Notes under the pieces: model-generated
Told to the model about the DNA's origin: nothing
Seen by the model: the letters and a program-made list of their open reading frames with translations, nothing else
The model's database searches: none
Program-made: the position numbers and the translations under genes
Origin: Luteibacter jiangsuensis
GTDB lineage: Bacteria > Pseudomonadota > Gammaproteobacteria > Xanthomonadales > Rhodanobacteraceae
Length of the DNA: 64,000 nt
Direction of reading: 5' to 3'
NCBI RefSeq assembly: GCF_011742555.1
Contig: NZ_JAAQQR010000001.1
Coordinates: forward strand, 310,001 to 374,000
Shown here: in pieces, positions 27,028 to 33,439 of the stretch
How positions within the stretch are numbered: the first letter of the stretch is position 1
Layout: each line of letters opens with the position of its first letter

Positions 27028-28803
27028 TCAGGCCGTGACCGCCGAAGGCCTGGAAGCGCGCTGCTGTTCCGCCAGCCGCGTCACGAACTCGTCGACGAAC
27101 ACCTGCATGTTCGCGGTGACGTTCTTGTTGCGGATCAGCAGGTAGTTGTAGCCGAACAGGGCGGGGATGGCGACGAACAGGCCGGCGACCGTGGCCAGCA
27201 ACGCGGCGGCGATACCGGGAGCGATGGCGTTCACGTTGACGTCGCCCGCCGCCGCAATCGCCGCGAAGGTGATCATCACGCCGACGACGGTACCGAGCAG
27301 GCCGAGGAACGGGCCGCCGGAAATGGCGATGGTCAGCAAGACCATCGACTTCGCCAACGCCTGGTTCTCGCGCACCAGCACCGAGTCCATGGTGGCGCGG
27401 ATGGCCTCGATGGACTCCGACGCGATGTGGTCGTGCCCGTCCTCGTCGCGGCGGCTCCAGACTTCCGCCGCCCCGACCTTGTACAGACGGTAGAGCGACG
27501 CATCACCGAGGCGCGCCGCGGCCGGATCGCGCGAGAGCGCGAGGATGTTGCGGCCCTGCTGGCGGAACGCGTCGAGGAATTCCTCGTTCGCGCGGCTCAC
27601 CTTGTTGACGTAGGCGGCGCGCTGCCACATCACCAGCCAGGAAATGGCCGCCATCACAAGGAGGATGCCGATCACCACCCAGGCATCGGCGGTCACGGAC
27701 TTCACGATGATGCCGAAATAGCCGAAGCCCACACCGGACTGTTTCTCGTCCGCGCCGTAGGCCAGCAGTGTCGATTCGGCACCCTGTGCCTGCGCGTCCA
27801 CCGCGATGAGCGCCGCGGAGCGAGCGACCCGCGACAGCCGCACTTCGTCGAGCATGCCGGTGAACGGCACAGTACCGTCGGTCTGACCGGCGATGTCGCC
27901 GCCCAGGGTCGCCTGGCTGGTCATGGCCGGCAGCTTCGCATCGAGCTTTGCATACGGACGGCCGTCCACGTACAGCTCGATGTCGCTCCCATTGGCCGTG
28001 ACGGCGATATGCGTCCAGCCGCCGGCCTTGACGGCTTCGCCGGCCGGCGTGGTGACGTCGTTCAACTGGACGAAGGGCACGCCGTTCTCGAGGCCGATCA
28101 GCAGCTTCTGTTCACCCTGATGGCGTGCATACAGCAGCGCGCGGCCCGCAGGCATCGGGTCCGGTTTCACCCAACCGCTGAAGGTGAAACTGCCACCCTC
28201 GGCCACGTTCAGCGAAACGCTGCCCGGGAGGGTCACGACCTTCGAGCCGTCGAAGCGCGCGGCCTTGCCGATGATGCCGTCCGCCGTGAGGATGTCGTTA
28301 CCCACGGCATTGTTGGCATAGGCCGTGGCGTCGTTCGGTGGCGTACCCGCCGCCTCCTCGAAGTGATAGACGGCGGCATAGTCGGCATCGAATACCGCGC
28401 CGGCCTTCTCGCCGCCCTGGGCTTTCGGGTTTCCGTAATACATCCAGATCTGCTGCTGGCTGTCCGCGGCCAGTTGCGGCACGTCCACCCACACCAGCGC
28501 AACGCCCAGCACCGGATCGAAGCTTTCGATCTGGTAATTCAGGGGCGTCTTGTCGTCGGACGCGACGAAACGCACGTCGGCGCCGTTTTCGGACACACCG
28601 TCGAAGGTGAAGTTGCCCGAATGCAGGCGGACCAGCAGCGGCACCCGGCCCACCGCCGTGGTCACGTTGCCACCCCTCGCGGTCGTGTCGATCGTGATCG
28701 CCTTGCGGAAGGCGAAGTCCTGGTTCCACCAGGAGGCATCGGCGTGGGCGGATGGCATCCAACCGAGGAGAAGCAAGCAGGTCAGTAGCAAGAATCGGTT
28801 CAC
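27028..28803 (-). CDS. exbB: ExbB/TolQ proton channel fused to DUF2341 and LamG-like domains
   Basis: The 591-residue protein is an ExbB with a very large periplasmic extension. A signal peptide (MNRFLLLTCLLLLGWMPSAH) is followed by DUF2341 (about 25-150: FRKAITID, GVALVWVDVPQ, QIWMYYGNPKA). A LamG/concanavalin-type beta-sandwich follows (about 170-345: FSGWVKP, GGWTHIAVTANGSDIELYVDG, LDEVRLSRVARS). The MotA/TolQ/ExbB channel has helices near 385-405, 485-510 and 530-550 (SGGPFLGLLGTVVGVMITF). Sandwich domains of this kind often bind glycans or proteins. P. aeruginosa ExbB2 in the Pdt locus has the same DUF2341-ExbB plan. Confidence 0.93.
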   Translation of the reverse strand: MNRFLLLTCLLLLGWMPSAHADASWWNQDFAFRKAITIDTTARGGNVTTAVGRVPLLVRLHSGNFTFDGVSENGADVRFVASDDKTPLNYQIESFDPVLGVALVWVDVPQLAADSQQQIWMYYGNPKAQGGEKAGAVFDADYAAVYHFEEAAGTPPNDATAYANNAVGNDILTADGIIGKAARFDGSKVVTLPGSVSLNVAEGGSFTFSGWVKPDPMPAGRALLYARHQGEQKLLIGLENGVPFVQLNDVTTPAGEAVKAGGWTHIAVTANGSDIELYVDGRPYAKLDAKLPAMTSQATLGGDIAGQTDGTVPFTGMLDEVRLSRVARSAALIAVDAQAQGAESTLLAYGADEKQSGVGFGYFGIIVKSVTADAWVVIGILLVMAAISWLVMWQRAAYVNKVSRANEEFLDAFRQQGRNILALSRDPAAARLGDASLYRLYKVGAAEVWSRRDEDGHDHIASESIEAIRATMDSVLVRENQALAKSMVLLTIAISGGPFLGLLGTVVGVMITFAAIAAAGDVNVNAIAPGIAAALLATVAGLFVAIPALFGYNYLLIRNKNVTANMQVFVDEFVTRLAEQQRASRPSAVTA

Positions 28804-28842
28804 GGTATTACCCCTGGAATGTCTGAAAGTCCGACCTGCCGG

Positions 28843-30453
28843 TCAGAGGTCTGCCTTGAGCGAAAAATGGATACGCGTGTCGTGGGCTCGCGTGGCCTGC
28901 CCGTCCTTGAACGGATAGGCCACCTCGAATGCGCCGGTGGCGATGTTGAAAATCTGGAAGCGCGTGCCGAGACCCGCGCTGGATAGGTTGTAGCTGCTCA
29001 CGCGCGTGCTTCCGGCCTCCGGTTTCGCCGGATCGATGAGACTGGGCAACGCGTTCATCAGCACGAGGTGCGCGGCATCGACGAAGGCATGCAGGCGCAG
29101 GTCGTTCACCCAGTCGCCGAGGTGCGAGGCGATCGACGGTGAGCGCAGTTCCAGTGAGCCGATGGCACCGTGGTCGGCCGTCTGCTCGGCTTCGAGGTAA
29201 CCGCGCACGGTGCTCTCGCCGCCGGCCGCGTACTGCTCGCTCGAGATCAAGGAAGAATTGGACAGCTGCAAGCCCAGGCGACCGGCCAGCGTGAAGCCGC
29301 TGTCCAGCGTGCGGGTATGGCCGCCGTCGACCTTCACATAGAAGAAATTGGCCCGGGCCTTGTACCGCTGGTTGTCGAAATCCGCCGCGCTGCTGCCGCC
29401 TGCGCGGAATCCGAGCGTGCCCCCGATGGCGATGGTGCTGGACGAGCGTTCGCCGATCGACTGCCCCTGGTAGGTAACGTTGACGGGGATGTACGTGATC
29501 GGCGCTTTCGAGGTCTGTTCGCCCAGGCGGATGTTCTGGTCGAAATGCTTGCGCGTCAGACCCATCGAGAGCGATTGCGAATACTCACCATGCGTCGCGA
29601 GCGTGCGCACGAGACTGAAGCCGAACGCGTTGCCCTTGCCGAGCACCGTGGTGCCGCCCACTGCGTTCGCATTGCTGTTCGACTTATAGCCCGAGGCAAG
29701 CAGGCTCCACTCGCCGCCGAGTGGCACCAGGTACGAACCGGCCCACACCTCGGCAGCGTTGCGGTCCTGCGGCGCCACGATATAGGTGAGCGAGGCGGCC
29801 TGGCCTTTCTGGAAAAGGTTGTCGTCGCGCACGCTGGCCACGGTGCGCAACTCGGGTGTATTCACGCTGTGGTCGTTGTTGACCTCCAGGCTCGCATGCA
29901 GCGGCGAGGCATCCGTCACCTTCAGGGTCACGTCCATCGTCTGCGGCAGTTTGCCGGGCGTGAGCACGGGCAAGACCTGCGCGCCGCTGTGGCGGTTCAC
30001 GTCGGTAAGCTGCTGCTGCGCCTCACGGAAATCCGGAACCTCGCCCTCGCGCAAGGCGGGCACCGCCTCGCGAATATCCTTGGGCGAACGATAGGTGGCG
30101 CCTTCGACGCGAACGCGGCCGATGACGTTCTCGGTCACCTGGAAGCGGATGACGCCGCCCTTCACCTGCTGCTGCGGCAGGTCCACCACCACCGACTGGT
30201 AGCCGTGTGCCTGGTAGGCCTTCTGCAATGCATCCCGGGCCGCGGTCACGTCGGACATCGTCTTGCCCGGACCAAGATACGGATAGACCGCCGTCTCGAT
30301 GTCCAGCGGCTGCAGCGTGGTATTGCCATCGACAACGTATTCGTTGACGTCGAACGATGCAGGCGCATCCTGCGCCGATACATTCGCAGCGAGGCCAAGG
30401 CATACGGCCAGCGCAAGCGCATGCGGCCCGCGGCGGGCGAAAACACGCCTCAT
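28843..30453 (-). CDS. Two-partner-secretion outer-membrane transporter (FhaC/ShlB family, PdtB-like TpsB)
   Basis: Omp85-type pore that exports the TpsA adhesin. The 536-residue precursor has a signal peptide ending AANVSAQ. Two POTRA domains follow (about 35-190: EYVVDGNTTLQPLDIETAV; RVRVEGATYRSPKDIREAV), then a 16-stranded barrel region. The barrel carries the hallmark VRGY motif (GGESTVRGYLEAEQ) in loop L6 and ends with Phe-containing strands (IHFSLKADL). It is the first gene of the tpsB-exbB-exbD-tonB-porin-tpsA run. A 136-bp gap separates it from fecR, room for a sigma-dependent promoter. Confidence 0.93.
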   Translation of the reverse strand: MRRVFARRGPHALALAVCLGLAANVSAQDAPASFDVNEYVVDGNTTLQPLDIETAVYPYLGPGKTMSDVTAARDALQKAYQAHGYQSVVVDLPQQQVKGGVIRFQVTENVIGRVRVEGATYRSPKDIREAVPALREGEVPDFREAQQQLTDVNRHSGAQVLPVLTPGKLPQTMDVTLKVTDASPLHASLEVNNDHSVNTPELRTVASVRDDNLFQKGQAASLTYIVAPQDRNAAEVWAGSYLVPLGGEWSLLASGYKSNSNANAVGGTTVLGKGNAFGFSLVRTLATHGEYSQSLSMGLTRKHFDQNIRLGEQTSKAPITYIPVNVTYQGQSIGERSSSTIAIGGTLGFRAGGSSAADFDNQRYKARANFFYVKVDGGHTRTLDSGFTLAGRLGLQLSNSSLISSEQYAAGGESTVRGYLEAEQTADHGAIGSLELRSPSIASHLGDWVNDLRLHAFVDAAHLVLMNALPSLIDPAKPEAGSTRVSSYNLSSAGLGTRFQIFNIATGAFEVAYPFKDGQATRAHDTRIHFSLKADL

Positions 30454-30589
30454 GCATCCACCCCTGTTGCTCGTGCTTGCACGCTCGATCCCCTGCTGTT
30501 CCGTTTGCCCACAAGACGCATGGGCACGGGTGGCACTGAACCGGTGTCACAAAAAATTCACCGAACGCGCCGCCAGGCTCGGAACAGAC

Positions 30590-31555
30590 TCAGCTCAATA
30601 GCACCCAGCCGCCGGGAAGATGGGTCGCATGCGCGCCATAGGCGTCTTCGATCAGCGTGGCGACATCGGCCATCTGGTCGAGGGTGAAGCGGGCATGGAC
30701 GCGGCGCTCGGCCAGCGCCCGGTCGGTGATCACGATGCGTCCGGGGCGATAACGATTGATGTCCGCCACCACGTCCGCCAGCGGCTGGTTGTCGTAGATC
30801 AGCACGCGGTCGCGCCATGCCAGCGCGGTAGCCGGATTCACCGCTATCGCGGGCGCCTGCCCCTGATCGTCGAAAGCCACCTGCTGCGACGGCTTCACGA
30901 GCGTTTGCGTGCCGCCGCGCAAAAGGACCGTCGTGCCGTCCATGCAGGTCACCGCCGATTCGCTGTCGATGCAGCGCACGGCGAACGAAGAGCCCGGACT
31001 GGAATCCAGCCGCGCATCGGCCACCTGGACGAGGAACGGCGTCCTTCGCGAAGCTTCGATGCGTACGACCGCTTCGCCGCGGCGCAAGCGCAGGCCAGTG
31101 ACGACGTCACCGGTTCTGTGCAAGCCGATGTCGGTGCCCGTATTCATTTCGACGACCACGCCGGAAACCACCTCGACCCGGCGTTGCTCACCTACGGCCG
31201 TGTGCAGGCGTTCCGCACCGTCGCCGTCCCTTCCCAGATCAAGGCCGTAGCGACCGACCAGCACTGCCGCCACCGACGCGGTTACCGCCGTCGCCAGGAA
31301 AACGCGCCGTCCCATGCGCACACCATGGCGCGGAACCGCCCGCACGCTCCGGACCGCTCGGTCGCGCTCGGCGATGGCGGGACCCAGCTGGTCCCAGATG
31401 CTGCGCACCCGTGCGAATGCCTCCGCGTGCCGCGCGTCGGAAAGGCACCAGCGACGGAACGCCTCTCCGTCCTCGCGCGTGGCCGTGCCCGAGGTCAGGT
31501 GGACGAGCCAGGCCCTCGCCTGACGCTCGCTTTCATTGGTGCTGGTCGTTCCCAT
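30590..31555 (-). CDS. FecR-family anti-sigma factor (VreR-like)
   Basis: Inner-membrane regulator that holds the ECF sigma factor and passes on a periplasmic signal. The N-terminal cytoplasmic domain (about 1-80) includes ARAWLVHLTSG and WCLSDARHAEAFARVRSIW. One membrane helix (about 85-105: VFLATAVTASVAAVLVG) is followed by the FecR periplasmic domain (GEQRRVEVVSGVVVEMNTGT) and a C-terminal STN/secretin-N-like segment (QPLADVVADINRYRPGRIVI). A TTG at 31564 overlaps the sigma gene's stop (TTGA); the ATG at 31555 is used here. The order sigma then FecR is standard for cell-surface signalling pairs. Confidence 0.9.
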   Translation of the reverse strand: MGTTSTNESERQARAWLVHLTSGTATREDGEAFRRWCLSDARHAEAFARVRSIWDQLGPAIAERDRAVRSVRAVPRHGVRMGRRVFLATAVTASVAAVLVGRYGLDLGRDGDGAERLHTAVGEQRRVEVVSGVVVEMNTGTDIGLHRTGDVVTGLRLRRGEAVVRIEASRRTPFLVQVADARLDSSPGSSFAVRCIDSESAVTCMDGTTVLLRGGTQTLVKPSQQVAFDDQGQAPAIAVNPATALAWRDRVLIYDNQPLADVVADINRYRPGRIVITDRALAERRVHARFTLDQMADVATLIEDAYGAHATHLPGGWVLLS

Positions 31556-31560
31556 ACCGC

Positions 31561-32088
31561 TCAAGACGGATCGCCCGCACCGGGACCGAACCGTTGGAAC
31601 GAACGGCGTCCCACTTTTGTGGCACAGGTCTCAAGGGCCTTCCTCAATTCCTTGCCGACCATGCGCACCGAAATGCCGTAACGTGCCGCGATATCCGCAT
31701 GCGGCAACTCGTCGACCCGGGCCGCGACGAGGATCTCGCGCTGGCGGCGCGTCAGGGTGTCGAGCGCCGCGCCGAGCGCCTCCAGATCCTGGCGCGAGGC
31801 CAGTACCGTGGGCGGGTCGGTGGGGTCGTCCACGCCATGCAGCAGTTCCTCCACCTCCACGCCGGTCAGCAGGCGACCGGAACCGCGGTGGTGATCCACC
31901 GCCAGGTTCAGCGCCATACGGAAGAGATACGCGGTGGGATTCACCGGAAGCGGTGCGAGCCGTTCCACCTTCAGGTAGGTCTCCTGCAACACGTCGTCCA
32001 CGATGTCGTCGGAGCGCAGCCGACGCCGCAGACGCCGGCGAAAGTCTTCGTAATTGTCGAGGAAGGTGCCGAGCAGCGTGGTTTCCAC
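31561..32088 (-). CDS. ECF sigma factor, FecI/VreI-like
   Basis: RNA polymerase sigma factor of the surface-signalling type. The 175-residue product has region 2 (about 10-75: DDIVDDVLQETYLKVERLAP, PTAYLFRMALNLAVDHHRG) and region 4 (about 115-165: LDTLTRRQREILVAARVDEL, HADIAARYGISVRMVGKELR). The GTG at 32088 is chosen because a strong GGGAGGG lies 6 nt upstream, and it starts 3 bp after the stop of the STN gene. The longer open frame upstream is antisense-like overlap with that gene. Likely targets are genes of this locus. Confidence 0.92.
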   Translation of the reverse strand: METTLLGTFLDNYEDFRRRLRRRLRSDDIVDDVLQETYLKVERLAPLPVNPTAYLFRMALNLAVDHHRGSGRLLTGVEVEELLHGVDDPTDPPTVLASRQDLEALGAALDTLTRRQREILVAARVDELPHADIAARYGISVRMVGKELRKALETCATKVGRRSFQRFGPGAGDPS

Positions 32089-32090
32089 GG

Positions 32091-32801
32091 TCAACCCTCC
32101 CGTTCGTGCGTCGCCCCGCAGGGGACGGAACGGGCACCGCTCGGCACGAGCAGGACCGTCACGGGGCTGAAACGATGGAAGGCATCGGGCAGGCGCACGG
32201 TTCGTACCGCCGCGAGCACCTCGTCGTCCCTCGACGGCTGGTCCGACGGAGCCAGTGCCGCCGCCTTTTCCACGGCTCCAGTGGTGTCTATCCACAGCTG
32301 CATGGCAAGGCGGAACGAGCCGGGCCGTGTCGAGGAGCGGGCACAGAGGGCGCGTTCGATCGCCGATTGCAGGACGCCCGCGGCGCGGTTGTCGAGCATG
32401 GCCGCCTGGGGGTCCGCGTCGGGCACCGGCGCGGCGTCGGCAGCCGGGGGTGGCTGCAACGTAACGGTAACGGCGTTCACGGACGAGAACCGGGCTTCGA
32501 GACCCGTGCCGGCGAGAAGGATGCGCAGCGCGTCGCGTGGCGACGCCTCGCCGTGAAGGCCCTGCGTCTGGCGGTCCGCGACGAGGGCATCGTCGAAAAG
32601 CACGGCGGTGCCCGACGCCTCGCTGAAGGCGCGCAGGGCCGAGGCGAGAGCTTGTGCTTCGATGTCGAAGCGCCTGGGCGCATACGCTCCTTCCGACCCC
32701 TGTGGCTGTTCCGTGGCAACCTGTACCCCCGCCGCGCAATCCATGGGCGCGAAGAGGACCATGCACGCGACGAGCGCGACGACGCTGCGTGTCACGTTCA
32801 T
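32091..32801 (-). CDS. STN-domain / TonB-C-like sensor protein without beta-barrel (VreA-like)
   Basis: Periplasmic protein likely to signal to the FecR/sigma pair. After a signal peptide (ending APMDCAAG) comes an STN domain (about 40-115: FDIEAQALASALRAFSEASG, LHGEASPRDALRILLAGTGL). A Pro/Ala linker is followed by a TonB C-terminal-like domain (about 140-230: MQLWIDTTGAVEKAAALAPS, FHRFSPVTVLL). There is no TonB-box receptor barrel; 236 residues is far too short. P. aeruginosa VreA, encoded next to VreI and VreR, likewise has an STN domain and no barrel. Gene order here is STN, sigma, FecR, as in vreAIR. A Pho box array lies 58 bp upstream. Confidence 0.87.
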   Translation of the reverse strand: MNVTRSVVALVACMVLFAPMDCAAGVQVATEQPQGSEGAYAPRRFDIEAQALASALRAFSEASGTAVLFDDALVADRQTQGLHGEASPRDALRILLAGTGLEARFSSVNAVTVTLQPPPAADAAPVPDADPQAAMLDNRAAGVLQSAIERALCARSSTRPGSFRLAMQLWIDTTGAVEKAAALAPSDQPSRDDEVLAAVRTVRLPDAFHRFSPVTVLLVPSGARSVPCGATHEREG

Positions 32802-32858
32802 TCCTCTCGCGCGAGCGGTACGGGACCTCGTCTTTCGGGGGAAGGCTAGGCGCGCCGG

Positions 32859-32910
32859 ATGACAGAACGGCGCAAGAGCCGTGACATGATTAATGACAGC
32901 GCCATGACAG
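32859..32910 (-). promoter_or_regulatory. Pho box array upstream of the STN-sigma-fecR operon
   Basis: Read on the minus strand, 32910-32893 is CTGTCATGGCGCTGTCAT, an exact pair of the PhoB half-site CTGTCAT with 11-bp spacing. Two further half-sites lie toward the gene: ATGTCAC (32887-32881, 12 bp on) and CTGTCAT (32865-32859, 22 bp on, i.e. two helical turns). A possible -10, TAGCCT, is at 32848-32843, 10 bp beyond the last half-site. The orientation fits activation of the minus-strand operon. The array lies in the 177-bp divergent gap and could also act on the plus-strand gene at 32979. Confidence 0.88.
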
Positions 32911-32978
32911 AAGCGCCTTCACGTGCGGCTGCAACCGGTTACGTGATATGTCTTGCACGGGCGCTACGGAGAAAACCG

Positions 32979-33326
32979 ATGGATATCCGGTCCGGCATCG
33001 TGGGAGTCGTGCTGATCGCGGCGCCTGTCGCCGTCGCCGCGCAGGTCGTGGACCTGCCGGCCGTTCATGCGTCGGCGGAAAGCGGGTGCGTCGCACCGGC
33101 ATCGGGTTCGTCGTCGGGTCTGTCGTACGGTTGTCTCACGCAAATGATGACGGCCACGCCATCACCCCCGGCAGCCACCCTGCAAGCCGACCCTGCCCAG
33201 AGGCCGAGCAACACGCTCGGCCTCTACAACGCCAGCGGCCTTCGCAACCGCATGGGGCCGAACCTCGGCAACTCGGTGCAACCGTACCGGCCGAAGGTGA
33301 GTTACCCTAGTCCGCTGGGTCATTGA
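32979..33326 (+). CDS. Small secreted hypothetical protein divergent from the STN gene
   Basis: Not recognised. The 115-residue product starts MDIRSGIVGVVLIAAPVAVA, a signal peptide cleaved near AQVVDLP. The mature 90-odd residues have two cysteines (SGCVAP, YGCLTQ) and a low-complexity Ser/Pro/Asn-rich tail, suggesting a small exported, perhaps disulphide-bonded protein. The ATG at 32979 has CGGAG 8 nt upstream; the longer frame from 32859 begins inside the Pho box array and is rejected. Its divergent promoter region contains the Pho boxes, so it may belong to the phosphate-starvation regulon. Confidence 0.7.
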   Translation: MDIRSGIVGVVLIAAPVAVAAQVVDLPAVHASAESGCVAPASGSSSGLSYGCLTQMMTATPSPPAATLQADPAQRPSNTLGLYNASGLRNRMGPNLGNSVQPYRPKVSYPSPLGH

Positions 33327-33355
33327 GAAACACGTCGGAGCCACCTAGGCCCGCC

Positions 33356-33435
33356 TGTGGGAGCCGGCTATGCCGGCGATCCCGCGGCAGCGGGCACTCT
33401 CGCGAGCACCCATCGCCGCTGAAGCGGCTCCCACA
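33356..33435 (-). repeat. ~83-bp three-hairpin intergenic repeat (family A), inverted copy
   Basis: It begins TGTGGGAGCCGGCTATGCCG and ends AGCGGCTCCCACA. It is the reverse complement of the copies at 40532, 55759, 55890 and 63237. It lies 29 bp after the small secreted gene and ends 4 bp before the gspD stop, so it may end or stabilise both convergent transcripts. Confidence 0.85.
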
Positions 33436-33439
33436 TAGG

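Noticed and set aside
30454-30589. A promoter for the tpsB operon recognised by the ECF sigma factor
   Set aside because: The 136-bp gap has room and contains GGTGAATTTTTTGTGACACC, but I have no reliable consensus for this sigma group and found no second copy of the motif in the island.
30590-32801. An iron-uptake (Fec-type) surface signalling system
   Set aside because: There is no TonB-dependent receptor gene and no Fur-like box seen; the Pho boxes and neighbouring Tps/T2SS genes favour a phosphate-linked Vre-type system.
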